In this document: positions 1 through 7,603 of the stretch, piece by piece
How positions within the stretch are numbered: the first letter of the stretch is position 1
Layout: every line of letters begins with the position of its first letter
DNA from: Paenibacillus helianthi
GTDB lineage: Bacteria; Bacillota; Bacilli; Paenibacillales; Paenibacillaceae
NCBI RefSeq assembly: GCF_001909055.1
Contig: NZ_LVWI01000067.1
Location: 1 to 41,161, forward strand
Reading direction: 5' to 3'
DNA: 41,161 nucleotides
Translations under genes and position numbers: made by a program
The notes under the pieces: generated by a model
Told to the model about the DNA's origin: nothing
The model's input: only the letters and a program-made list of their open reading frames with translations
Databases searched by the model: none

Positions 1-64
1 AGCTTCTTTAAAGGAAAAATAAAGGTTTATAAAGAGAATATAAAAAACTATAAACAGCTAAAAA

Positions 65-121
65 ACAAAGTTAAAGGCTGTTGCCTGGGTATTGACACCC
101 GGCAGCAGCCTTTAACTTTGT
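65..121 (-). terminator. Rho-independent terminator of the two-component operon
   Basis: A long, nearly perfect inverted repeat (arms about 25 nt, loop about 6 nt) lies just downstream of the minus-strand kinase gene. On the minus strand it is followed by a T-run (complement of the A-run at 60-64). No T-run follows on the plus strand, so it works mainly for the minus-strand operon. Confidence 0.8.
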
Positions 122-148
122 TGTAAAAGAAGATATGCAAAAATAAAG

Positions 149-1204
149 TCAGCGTTGTGCCGCCCGGGGAAGGCTGAATCTTATCCCCAAACCGCCATAT
201 TCGGAAGAGTAGGCAATAATTTCGCCCCCGTGATGTTCAATAATCGATTTACAGCTTGCAAGCCCCAGCCCCAGCCCGCCCTTTTGGATTTGCCGCGATT
301 TATCCACAGTGAAAAATTTGAGGAACAGAGAAGAAATATCCTTATCCGGCACTCCCATTCCATTATCTTCGATTTGGAAATAGGCATAACGTTCTAGCGG
401 GTATCCGGTCATATACACTTTCAGCTTATTCTTCCCTCCATATCTTACAGCATTGCTAAAGAGGTTGCCGAAAACCCGGCGGATCATCGGTTCATTGACC
501 ATTAGCAATATATTTTCCGTGAATGAATGACGGCAAGTCAGCTCGTAGTCAAGTCCCGCCAACTCGTACTCATATTCAAGAGCAATTTTTTCAAATAATA
601 TTGATGCTTGTACAGGTTTAGCTACCATGGATTCCAACTCCAGTTTTTCTTTGGTGAAGCTGGAGAAATCATTGATGAGTTCGACCATATATTCTGACTT
701 CCCTTGAATCAAATCATAATATTCCTGCTTTTCAGTTTCCGGTAGGTCCTTGTGTGTAGCCAGCAGTTCAGTAAAACCGTTAATAGATGTCAGGGGTGTT
801 TTCAAATCGTGGGCGATTGCCGCAATCATATCGGCTTGCTCTCTGTGGGCGAGTTGAAGCCTATGCTCCATCTTATTGAAGTGCTTATAAAGTTCTCCGA
901 TCTCGTCATTACTCCTCAATGCTAACGGAGGCATGGGATGTACAATATTTACTTCTTCCAGCCTGGTATTCAGAAGCCGAATGGGCTTCTCTATGCAAAA
1001 ATAAATATAGATAATCAGAATAATAAATATACAACAAGCGATGGCGAATATGGGCAAAAGCAATGCTATATATCGTGAGTCCAACAATGTACCGCGTATA
1101 GGGGAATATACTGCAAAGACAAACTTTAAGTACATTCCAATGGAAAACATAAGAATTAGAAGCATCAGCAGGAATAAGAGGGGAAGTTTTATTTTCAGTT
1201 TCAT
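149..1204 (-). CDS. Two-component sensor histidine kinase (HAMP, HisKA, HATPase)
   Basis: This 351-residue membrane histidine kinase probably autophosphorylates and passes phosphate to the regulator encoded immediately upstream. Two hydrophobic segments (about residues 7-30 and 46-70) bracket a very short extracellular loop, followed by a HAMP linker ending in the DEIGELYKHFNKM stretch. The H-box AHDLKTPLTS carries the likely phospho-acceptor His132. The ATPase domain shows an N-box (NLFSNAVRYG), a G1 box (DNGMGVP) and a G2 box (GGLGLGL). The tiny sensor loop suggests sensing at or within the membrane, as in small cell-envelope stress kinases; the actual signal cannot be read from the sequence. 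The start codon lies one base after the regulator stop, so the two are translationally linked. A strong terminator follows. Confidence 0.93.
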   Translation of the reverse strand: MKLKIKLPLLFLLMLLILMFSIGMYLKFVFAVYSPIRGTLLDSRYIALLLPIFAIACCIFIILIIYIYFCIEKPIRLLNTRLEEVNIVHPMPPLALRSNDEIGELYKHFNKMEHRLQLAHREQADMIAAIAHDLKTPLTSINGFTELLATHKDLPETEKQEYYDLIQGKSEYMVELINDFSSFTKEKLELESMVAKPVQASILFEKIALEYEYELAGLDYELTCRHSFTENILLMVNEPMIRRVFGNLFSNAVRYGGKNKLKVYMTGYPLERYAYFQIEDNGMGVPDKDISSLFLKFFTVDKSRQIQKGGLGLGLASCKSIIEHHGGEIIAYSSEYGGLGIRFSLPRAAQR

Positions 1205-1205
1205 A

Positions 1206-1901
1206 CTATTGCTCTCTTTCCGTATATTTATATCCTATGCCCCATATGGTTTTAATAAAGTTATGATCAGGCCCTAGTTTCTTACGGATATTTTTGATAT
1301 GGACCGTTACGGTATTTATTTCTCCGTATTCGTCTCCCCAGACCTTCTCATAGATCTGCTCACGACTCAATACCTGATTGGGGTGACACATAAGAATAGA
1401 CAAAATTTGAAATTCTTTCGTTGATAAGTCGAGCTTCCTGCTATGCAGGAATACTTCAAACGTCTTATCGTTCAAAATGAGCGGAGCATCCGCCTTTTCG
1501 CTACTGGGACTAAGTTCATCCCACTCTTTAAACAGTCTGTCCATTTTTCTGAAGTGGGCCTTTATCCTGGAGGCAAGCTCCTGAATACTGAAAGGTTTGG
1601 TCATGTAATCGTCTGCTCCTATTTCGAGCCCAACGATTTTATCAATGTCCTGATCACGCGCACTTAAAAACAGAATTGGAACATTATAAGATTTTCGGAT
1701 ACATCTGCAGACATCAAATCCATCCATATCAGGCATCACTATATCAAGAACGATGAAATCAATATGGTTTTCTTCCAATGCAGATAGGGCTTCTTTCCCA
1801 GAACATGCCGAAATTATTACAAATTGCTCGTACCTTAAACTCTTTGTGATGAGTTTTACAATTTCTTCATCGTCGTCTACAACTAATATCGTTTTTGGCA
1901 T
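1206..1901 (-). CDS. OmpR/PhoB-family response regulator
   Basis: 231 residues: an N-terminal receiver domain (acidic pocket D9-D11, phospho-acceptor D53 in VLDIVMPDMDG, conserved K102 in TKPF) followed by an OmpR-type winged-helix DNA-binding domain ending in the wing hairpin IKTIWGIGYKY. An upstream in-frame extension is possible, but the ATG at 1901 is preceded by GGGAGG at good spacing, and the protein from there begins exactly as the family does (MPKTILVVDDD). It is the first gene of a two-gene operon with the kinase 149-1204. No convincing -35/-10 pair was found upstream. Targets are unknown. Confidence 0.94.
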   Translation of the reverse strand: MPKTILVVDDDEEIVKLITKSLRYEQFVIISACSGKEALSALEENHIDFIVLDIVMPDMDGFDVCRCIRKSYNVPILFLSARDQDIDKIVGLEIGADDYMTKPFSIQELASRIKAHFRKMDRLFKEWDELSPSSEKADAPLILNDKTFEVFLHSRKLDLSTKEFQILSILMCHPNQVLSREQIYEKVWGDEYGEINTVTVHIKNIRKKLGPDHNFIKTIWGIGYKYTEREQ

Positions 1902-1983
1902 CTTTATACCTCCCAACCTCTTTAAATAGACTTCATTTATAACACAAGAGCCGTATGGACTTGAATTGACAAAAAAATGGAGC

Positions 1984-2337
1984 TCAAAGCGCCTTCCAGT
2001 TCCGGATACGCTTGAATAAGAGCTTGAGCAACGCCATTTCAAGTTCCAGGATTCTTTGGTACCGGCTATTGTAGGCTATTCTTAAACACTTGATGATCAG
2101 AATTACGCAAACGAATCTGGTATAAATAATATTCTCTTCATCTTGTTGATGCAATCGTCCACTTCGTAAATAGAATCAAAGCATAAATATTGAATTACCA
2201 AGATTTTATTTCTCCTTGTTAATCTATCCAGAGTGTCTCTGTGCTCTGTATACACATACTCCATTAACGAGATCTCATTTAGTATTATTAGGTCAGCCAG
2301 ATTACAGGGATGAAATTTTGTATACTTGGAGAGGAAT
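1984..2337 (-). pseudogene. Possible decayed coding remnants in intergenic DNA
   Basis: Between the regulator and tRNA-Pro the minus strand holds two overlapping stretches that read like protein but lie in different frames. One runs open from the stop near 2338 to TAA at 2103-2105 and includes TEHRDTLDRLTRRNKILV. The other runs from about 2174 to TGA at 1984-1986 and includes RYQRILELEMALLKLLFK. Neither has a credible start and ribosome site. The mix of charged and hydrophobic residues suggests a frameshifted or truncated gene, but I do not recognise a family and chance is possible. The stretch 2338-2440 shows nothing further. Confidence 0.3.
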
Positions 2338-2440
2338 TAATTCAATAAATGGTGTTTAGGGACCAATCAGAATGGATAGAAATAGGGGGAATTTTGATCA
2401 TTATTTAGAGGAATAAAGCCTAGTTTAAATAATTCGAACA

Positions 2441-2466
2441 AAAAAACCCTTATTAATCAAGGGTTT
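2441..2466 (-). terminator. Terminator of tRNA-Pro
   Basis: On the minus strand an AAAACCCTT / AAGGGTTTT stem is followed by a T-run, directly after the tRNA 3 prime end. Confidence 0.85.
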
Positions 2467-2479
2467 TAGCATTTTAGTA

Positions 2480-2556
2480 TGGTCGAGACGACAGGATTTG
2501 AACCTGCGACCTCTTGCTCCCGAAGCAAGCGCTCTACCAAGCTGAGCCACGTCTCG
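2480..2556 (-). tRNA. tRNA-Pro (anticodon CGG)
   Basis: A 77-nt minus-strand cloverleaf. The acceptor stem is CGAGACG/CGTCTCG with an A discriminator and an encoded CCA end (complement of 2480-2482). The anticodon stem CTTGC/GCAAG holds the loop TTCGGGA, giving anticodon CGG (proline codon CCG). The T-arm contains TTCAAAT. It has its own promoter and terminator, so it is a monocistronic tRNA gene divergent from alaS. Confidence 0.96.
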
Positions 2557-2607
2557 TCATTCCAGGTTAACTGGTTGTTAACCGCAGGGTTGTTCTAAAC
2601 AATCCAC

Positions 2608-2636
2608 ATTATACGCCTGCAAGTAAGCGCTGTAAA
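2608..2636 (-). promoter_or_regulatory. SigA-type promoter of tRNA-Pro
   Basis: On the minus strand: TTTACA, a 17-nt spacer, then a perfect TATAAT, about 50 nt upstream of the mature tRNA 5 prime end. Confidence 0.85.
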
Positions 2637-2679
2637 TAATCATTTTGCTGCTTCATTTCGTCCTATTCTCTACCCGAGA

Positions 2680-2708
2680 TTGACAGAAATAGGGGCGCTG
2701 GCTATACT
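2680..2708 (+). promoter_or_regulatory. SigA-type promoter of alaS
   Basis: A perfect TTGACA, a 17-nt spacer, then TATACT. Transcription would begin near 2715 and run into the T-box leader. It lies back to back with the tRNA-Pro promoter, about 45 bp between the two -35 boxes. Confidence 0.88.
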
Positions 2709-2730
2709 TGAAATGTTAAAATGCAAATCG

Positions 2731-3004
2731 GAAAAAACGTTGATGAAATGAAGTACGCCGGAGATTGGCTTGGATCAGAGAAGAGGTTCCTTTACGATAG
2801 TTTTCGTAATTGGCTGTGAGAACCTTGAAGACAGGCCGGCAGAAAGCTGATTTCGGAGTGCGGGGACAATCCCGCCGGGGGCGCCCGTTAACAGCCGCAC
2901 AAGGCGATCGTCTGATCATGGTCCGTGACTTCACGGATATTGGCGATAACCAGGGTGGTACCGCGATAATCATCGTCCCTGAATTTATTCAGGGGCGTTT
3001 TTTT
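2731..3004 (+). promoter_or_regulatory. T-box riboswitch (alanine) controlling alaS
   Basis: A tRNA-sensing leader. Stem I begins near 2738; the AAGTA element at 2751-2755 is followed by GCCGG, which pairs with CCGGC at 2836-2840. Right after AGAAA comes the codon GCT at 2846-2848, the position of the specifier in known T-boxes, so it reads tRNA-Ala. The conserved T-box core (AGGGTGGTACCGCG) spans 2952-2964 or so. It is followed by a CGTCCCTGAA / TTCAGGGGCG terminator (2974-2997) and a T-run. Uncharged tRNA-Ala would stabilise the antiterminator and allow alaS transcription. Confidence 0.95.
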
Positions 3005-3035
3005 GTTTTTAATAACTATGAGACAGGGGCTGTAC

Positions 3036-5672
3036 ATGATGAAAGCAAGTGAAATCCGTTCCAAATGGCTGCAGTTTTTTGAGAGCAAAGGCCACCGTAT
3101 CGAGCCGAGCGCATCGCTCGTGCCGCATAATGACCCGTCGCTGTTGTGGATCAACGCCGGGATGGCTCCGCTGAAGGCGTATTTTGACGGCCGGGAAATC
3201 CCGGAGAATCCGCGTCTGACCAATTCGCAAAAATGCATTCGTACCAACGATATTGAGAATGTAGGCAAAACGCGCCGCCACCATACATTCTTTGAAATGC
3301 TGGGTAACTTTTCCATTGGTGATTATTTCAAGGAAGAGGCTATAACCTGGGCTTGGGAGTTTCTGACCGGCAAGGAATGGATTGGCTTTGATCCGGAACG
3401 TATTTCCGTAACGGTATATGCTGAGGATGAAGAAGCCTTCAAGCTGTGGAATGAAAAGGTCGGCCTGCCCGCAGAGCGCATCATTAAGCTGGGTGACGAC
3501 AACTTCTGGGATATCGGTGAAGGCCCTTGCGGCCCCTGCTCGGAAATCTTTTATGACCGCGGCGAAGCCTACGGCAGCGACATGTCCGATCCAGAAATGT
3601 ATCCGGGCGGGGAAAATGAACGCTGGCTCGAAGTGTGGAACCTCGTATTCTCGCAGTTCAACCATAACAAGGACGGCAGCTATACGCCGCTTCCGAACAA
3701 GAACATTGATACCGGTGCAGGTCTGGAACGCTTCGCGTCCATTCTGCAGGATGTGGATTCCAACTTTGACACCGATCTGTTCCAGCCGATCATCCAGAAG
3801 ACGGCCAAGCTTGCAGGTGTAACCTACAAGGACAACCTGGAACAGGATATTGCACTGAAAGTAATCGCCGACCACATCCGGACTGTAACGTTTGCTGTAG
3901 GGGATGGCGTGCTTCCTTCCAATGAAGGCCGCGGCTACATTATCCGCCGTCTGCTCCGCCGCGCGGTGCGATACGGGAAGACACTTGGTCTAGACCGTCC
4001 ATTCCTGTTCGACCTTACGGAGACTGTGGGCGAAGTGATGGGTGTCTACTATCCATCCGTTGTCGAGAACCGAGAATACATCGCCAAAATCATCCGTACT
4101 GAGGAAGAGCGTTTCCATGAAACGCTGTCTGACGGTCTGGCCATCCTGGGCGAGATCAGCGCCAAAGCAAAGGCTGACGGGCTCAGTTCCATTGCCGGCG
4201 CCGATGCGTTCAAACTGTATGATACTTATGGCTTCCCGTTTGATCTGACTGAGGATTTCGCCTCCGAGCAGGGCCTCACCGTGGACCGCGAAGGCTTCGA
4301 CGCCGCCATGCAGGAGCAGCGCGACCGTGCCAGAGCCGCCCGTCAGGACGGCGGTAGCATGAAGGTTCAAGGCGGACCGCTGGCTGAGCTGACGGTTAAA
4401 AGTGAATTTGTTGGTTATACTGACACCGTAGCAGAGTCTAAAATATTGGCTATTGTTGCAGGCGGTACATTGGTGGACATCGCAGGCGAAGGTACCGATT
4501 GCCAGGTTATCCTGGAGTCCACGCCATTCTATGCTGAAAGCGGCGGCCAGGTCAGCGACACCGGTCTTCTGACCGGAGGTTCGGTGACAGCCAAGGTAAC
4601 AGGACTGTTCAAAGCTCCGCACGGTCAGCATGTTCATATGGTTACTGTGGAAGCCGGGGAGCTGAGAGTGGGCGACAGTGTCCGCGCCGAAGTGAACCGG
4701 GAGCAGCGTGAAGATATTGTTAAGAACCATACGGCAACTCACCTGCTGCATAAAGCACTCAAAGAAGTGCTTGGCGGTCACGTGAATCAAGCCGGCTCTT
4801 TAGTAGAAGGCGCACGTTTGCGTTTTGACTTCTCACACTTCGGCGCAATTACGCCGGAAGAGCTGAGCGACATTGAACACCGGGTGAATGCGCAAATCTG
4901 GCGCGGCCTGGATGTAGTCATTGAGAACAAGCCGATTGACGAGGCCAAGGCTATGGGTGCCATGGCACTCTTCGGCGAAAAATACGGCAACATCGTGCGC
5001 GTGGTTCAGGTTGGCGATTACAGCCTTGAGCTGTGCGGCGGTATCCATGTTTCGAACACCTCGCAGATCGGGATCTTCAAGCTGGTCAGCGAGAGCGGCA
5101 TTGGCTCCGGGGTCCGCCGGATCGAAGCGGTAACCGGACGTTATGCGTACCAGTTCACCGAAAGCCAGCTGGATCTGCTGAAGCAATCGGCAGGACTGCT
5201 GAAGTCTTCGCTGAACGATGTGCCAAAACGGATTGAAGCGCTGCATGCCCAGGTCCGTGAGCTGTCCCGTGAGAATGAATCCCTGCAATCTAAGCTGAGC
5301 GCAACCTTTGCTGCCGAACTGACCAGCAGTGTGAAAACGGTAGGCGGCGGTACACAGCTGCTCGCGGTTGCCGTTCAAGCTGGTAATATGGACGCGCTTC
5401 GCTCGACTGCCGATGAATTGAAATCTAAGCTGCCGGATGCTGTACTTGTGCTGGGTGCGGCTATGGACGACAAAGTCAACTTTGTTGTATCGGTTCCGCA
5501 GGACCTCGTCAAAAAAGGCTTCCACGCCGGTAAGCTGGTGAAGGAAATCGCAGCGGTATGCGGCGGCGGGGGCGGTGGACGTCCGGATATGGCGCAAGCC
5601 GGAGGCAAGGATGCATCCAAGCTGGGCGAAGCTCTTCTGAAAGCCGAGGAGCTTGTAGCCGCTCAAGGTTAA
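3036..5672 (+). CDS. alaS: Alanine--tRNA ligase
   Basis: 878 residues, the usual full length. It charges tRNA-Ala in the cytoplasm and removes mischarged serine or glycine. The N-terminal class II catalytic core is clear (KWLQFFESKGH, NDPSLLWINAGMAP, RRHHTFFEMLGNFS, IDTGAGLERF). The editing domain carries the zinc-type motif HTATH (His565, His569) and CGGIH (Cys667, His671). A glycine-rich DHHA1-type C-terminal domain ends the protein. ATG codons at 3036 and 3039 both follow AGGGG; in-frame upstream TTG/ATG codons lie in the T-box terminator region and lack a ribosome site. The T-box upstream makes expression depend on alanine tRNA charging, and a strong hairpin terminator follows. Confidence 0.97.
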   Translation: MMKASEIRSKWLQFFESKGHRIEPSASLVPHNDPSLLWINAGMAPLKAYFDGREIPENPRLTNSQKCIRTNDIENVGKTRRHHTFFEMLGNFSIGDYFKEEAITWAWEFLTGKEWIGFDPERISVTVYAEDEEAFKLWNEKVGLPAERIIKLGDDNFWDIGEGPCGPCSEIFYDRGEAYGSDMSDPEMYPGGENERWLEVWNLVFSQFNHNKDGSYTPLPNKNIDTGAGLERFASILQDVDSNFDTDLFQPIIQKTAKLAGVTYKDNLEQDIALKVIADHIRTVTFAVGDGVLPSNEGRGYIIRRLLRRAVRYGKTLGLDRPFLFDLTETVGEVMGVYYPSVVENREYIAKIIRTEEERFHETLSDGLAILGEISAKAKADGLSSIAGADAFKLYDTYGFPFDLTEDFASEQGLTVDREGFDAAMQEQRDRARAARQDGGSMKVQGGPLAELTVKSEFVGYTDTVAESKILAIVAGGTLVDIAGEGTDCQVILESTPFYAESGGQVSDTGLLTGGSVTAKVTGLFKAPHGQHVHMVTVEAGELRVGDSVRAEVNREQREDIVKNHTATHLLHKALKEVLGGHVNQAGSLVEGARLRFDFSHFGAITPEELSDIEHRVNAQIWRGLDVVIENKPIDEAKAMGAMALFGEKYGNIVRVVQVGDYSLELCGGIHVSNTSQIGIFKLVSESGIGSGVRRIEAVTGRYAYQFTESQLDLLKQSAGLLKSSLNDVPKRIEALHAQVRELSRENESLQSKLSATFAAELTSSVKTVGGGTQLLAVAVQAGNMDALRSTADELKSKLPDAVLVLGAAMDDKVNFVVSVPQDLVKKGFHAGKLVKEIAAVCGGGGGGRPDMAQAGGKDASKLGEALLKAEELVAAQG

Positions 5673-5779
5673 GCGGTAAAAGTGACGGAGCAGGTTTCGG
5701 GTCTGCTGCATAACGCCAGGAATCACTGGATTTTGCAGCTGCAGACAGATGGATATGGAAATCGGAAATGAGGGTTACC

Positions 5780-5822
5780 GCAGCGGTACTGAGAGCAATA
5801 TATCAGTACCGCTGCTTTATTC
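5780..5822 (+). terminator. Terminator of alaS
   Basis: A perfect 13-bp stem GCAGCGGTACTGA / TCAGTACCGCTGC with a 10-nt loop followed by TTTAT. The rest of the 5673-6067 gap is AT-rich and contains only this hairpin and the promoter candidate near 5979. Confidence 0.85.
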
Positions 5823-5975
5823 ACGCAAAGCTGGAAAATGTATATTTTTTGTCAATATTCACTTTCAGCGAACATCTGCAATAGCTTAAAACCCAAAAAA
5901 ATCTCTATTTTTGTAGATGAAATACCAAAAAAAGCGTTACCATGATGGCAGGATTTCCTCGTTGGGCCATGAATA

Positions 5976-5984
5976 TGTTATGAT
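5976..5984 (+). promoter_or_regulatory. Extended -10 promoter candidate for the ireB operon
   Basis: TGTTATGAT has the TGnTATAAT-like form of an extended -10 element; no good -35 is seen. It lies about 85 nt upstream of the ireB start, after the alaS terminator, so a promoter is expected here. Confidence 0.45.
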
Positions 5985-6067
5985 GAGGGCAGCAAGTCAG
6001 CTGTACAGCAGCAACTTTGCGAAGCCGCCCAATAAGCGGGTGATTTTGCAGAAGGAAGGTGTCACAA

Positions 6068-6343
6068 ATGGACTCCATGGACAAAACGGTCAAATTCAAT
6101 GTAAAGGGCGATGAGAAGGAAGCCTCCTCCCAGGAAATACTGCTCGCAGTATACGATGCGCTGGTGGAGAAGGAATACCATCCCATCAACCAGATCGTAG
6201 GGTATCTTATTTCTGGAGATCCGGCTTACATTCCGCGCCACAACAATGCGAGAAGTTTGGTCCGGAGGAAAGAACGTGATGAGCTGATTGAGGAACTGGT
6301 TCGTTTCTACCTCGCCAATCATCGGGTGGATCATCCGAAATGA
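6068..6343 (+). CDS. ireB: IreB/ReoM family regulatory phosphoprotein
   Basis: A 91-residue small cytoplasmic protein of the IreB (B. subtilis YrzL, Listeria ReoM) family. In Enterococcus and Listeria its relatives are phosphorylated on N-terminal threonine by the PASTA Ser/Thr kinase, and ReoM controls MurA turnover and thus peptidoglycan synthesis. The start MDSMDKTVKFNV places a threonine at position 7, the ReoM phosphosite. The conserved body EILLAVYDALVEKEYHPINQIVGYL and the RHNNARSLVRR motif follow. ATG 6068 is chosen because GAAGGAAGG sits 8 nt upstream; an in-frame GTG at 6059 overlaps that ribosome site. The stop overlaps the ruvX start. Confidence 0.93.
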   Translation: MDSMDKTVKFNVKGDEKEASSQEILLAVYDALVEKEYHPINQIVGYLISGDPAYIPRHNNARSLVRRKERDELIEELVRFYLANHRVDHPK

Positions 6344-6759
6344 TGAAGAAGCTGGGTCTGGATTACGGCGACCGCAGAATCGGAGTTGCCACAAGTGATA
6401 TTTTTGGATGGACAGCACAAGCTCTAGAGACGATTGAGCGGCGCGGCAACGGAAATGAGTTCCTGCGTATCCGCGAACTGGTCAAGGAACATGAGATTGG
6501 AGAGATTGTAGTTGGCCTTCCGAAGAATATGAACGGCTCAGTAGGACCCCGTGGTGAAATCTGCATCGAATTTGCCGATAGGCTTCGGGAAGAACTCGAA
6601 ATGCCCGTACACCTTTGGGATGAGCGTCTGACGACGGTATCTGCTGAGCGGATGCTGATTGAAGGGGACGTCAGCCGGAAGAAACGCAAAGGGATTGTAG
6701 ACAAAATGGCTGCAGCCCTGATTTTGCAAAATTTTTTGGATGCTAACAGTAAAAGGTGA
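6340..6759 (+). CDS. ruvX: RuvX/YqgF family Holliday-junction resolvase homologue
   Basis: A 139-residue RNase H-fold protein. Family members are linked to Holliday-junction resolution and to 16S rRNA 5 prime end processing (YqgF in E. coli). Family motifs are present: GLDYGDRRIGVA with the first catalytic aspartate, VVGLPKNMNGSVG, LWDERLTTVSAE, and C-terminal DKMAAALIL. The ATG at 6340 overlaps the ireB stop by four bases (ATGA type), indicating translational coupling. A second ATG follows at once, so the exact start is one codon uncertain. Confidence 0.94.
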   Translation: MMKKLGLDYGDRRIGVATSDIFGWTAQALETIERRGNGNEFLRIRELVKEHEIGEIVVGLPKNMNGSVGPRGEICIEFADRLREELEMPVHLWDERLTTVSAERMLIEGDVSRKKRKGIVDKMAAALILQNFLDANSKR

Positions 6760-6772
6760 GGGGTGTGTTAGA

Positions 6773-7081
6773 TTGACAAACGAGCAGATTGGCCAAGAAG
6801 AAGAACCGGAAATTATCTACATTCCTGATGAGGAAGGTAATGAAGAGGAATTTGAGGTCATTATGAAATTTGAAGTCGACGGTTCGGATGCCAAGTATAT
6901 GATGGTGGTTCCGCTGGATTCCGAGGATGAAGAGAGCGATGAGGTGTATGCGTTCCGTTATGAAGAAGACGGTGATGATCTTCAGCTCTTTATGATCGAG
7001 AATGATGAGGAATGGGCAATTGTTGAAGAGACCTTCAATACGTTGGTAGATGAGCTAGACGGAGGAGCGGAGAATGACTGA
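6773..7081 (+). CDS. DUF1292 family protein (YrzB-like), copy 1
   Basis: 102 very acidic residues with the DUF1292 pattern: EEPEIIYIPDEEGNEEEFEVIMKFEVDG, then KYMMVVPLD, YAFRYEEDGDDLQLFMI and EWAIVEETFNTL. B. subtilis has one such gene (yrzB) at the same place between ruvX and mltG; its function is unknown. I prefer the TTG start at 6773 because GTGAGGGG lies about 8 nt upstream. An ATG at 6740 would overlap ruvX and lacks a ribosome site. The stop overlaps the next gene. Confidence 0.85.
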   Translation: MTNEQIGQEEEPEIIYIPDEEGNEEEFEVIMKFEVDGSDAKYMMVVPLDSEDEESDEVYAFRYEEDGDDLQLFMIENDEEWAIVEETFNTLVDELDGGAEND

Positions 7082-7382
7082 TTTTTCCGCCGATCAGGTA
7101 GTTTGGACTTCAAAGCTCAAAGAAGTATATGGAGAAACAGTGGAACTGGAAGACGAGCAGGGTAAATCTTCCGTTTACGATATTATTGCCGAATTTGAAG
7201 TTGGTGACCGCGCGTATGCGGTGCTTACCGGTTCCGGGAGAGCCGCCGAACAGGAGATTCTGCGGATTGTGGTTTCGCCTGACGGGCTTCCCGAACTGGA
7301 GAGCATCGTGGATGACGAGGAATGGGAAAATGTCAACGAGCTGTATGACGAGCTGACTTTTCCCGCTGACGTGAGCGAATAA
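7074..7382 (+). CDS. DUF1292 family protein, copy 2
   Basis: 102 residues, acidic, with the same layout as the preceding gene: a YDIIAEFEVGDRAYAVL core, a middle EILRIVVSPDG strand, and a C-terminal EWENVNELYDEL matching EWAIVEETFNTL of copy 1. It is therefore a diverged tandem paralogue. The ATG overlaps the previous stop, so the pair is translationally coupled. Function unknown. A terminator-like hairpin follows. Confidence 0.85.
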   Translation: MTDFSADQVVWTSKLKEVYGETVELEDEQGKSSVYDIIAEFEVGDRAYAVLTGSGRAAEQEILRIVVSPDGLPELESIVDDEEWENVNELYDELTFPADVSE

Positions 7383-7420
7383 GCTTCCATATGTACGCTA
7401 TAGCAAGGAGTGGCACGGAA

Positions 7421-7449
7421 GAGGGCGGGGATTTTTCCGCGCTCTTTTT
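7421..7449 (+). terminator. Terminator after the DUF1292 pair
   Basis: GAGGGCGG pairs with CCGCGCTC (one mismatch), followed by TTTTT. It ends the ireB-ruvX-DUF1292 transcript, at least partly. Confidence 0.65.
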
Positions 7450-7547
7450 GCTTGAAATAGAAGTTTTGGAGAAAAGGAAGCCGCTTCTTTCGGAGGACGG
7501 TGAAGCCGTTTCCACTTGTGCAATGCATATGTCCGCAAAAATATATG

Positions 7548-7576
7548 TTGAATTTGAGACAATACAATTTTATACT
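7548..7576 (+). promoter_or_regulatory. SigA-type promoter of mltG
   Basis: TTGAAT, a 17-nt spacer, TATACT, about 28 nt upstream of the mltG start codon. Confidence 0.8.
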
Positions 7577-7603
7577 TTATAGTCGGAAAGTGAGGAGTGA
7601 CAT

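Noticed and set aside
1921..1975. A TTGTCA ... TATAAA promoter for the OmpR operon
   Set aside because: The spacing is about 25 nt, too long for a SigA promoter.
3009..5726. Several long open frames antisense to alaS
   Set aside because: They mirror the GC-rich codon structure of alaS, have no ribosome sites, and encode unconvincing Cys/His/Leu-rich proteins. The sense gene is certain.
7391..7582. A short open frame between the DUF1292 pair and mltG
   Set aside because: It spans a terminator and the mltG promoter and has no ribosome site.
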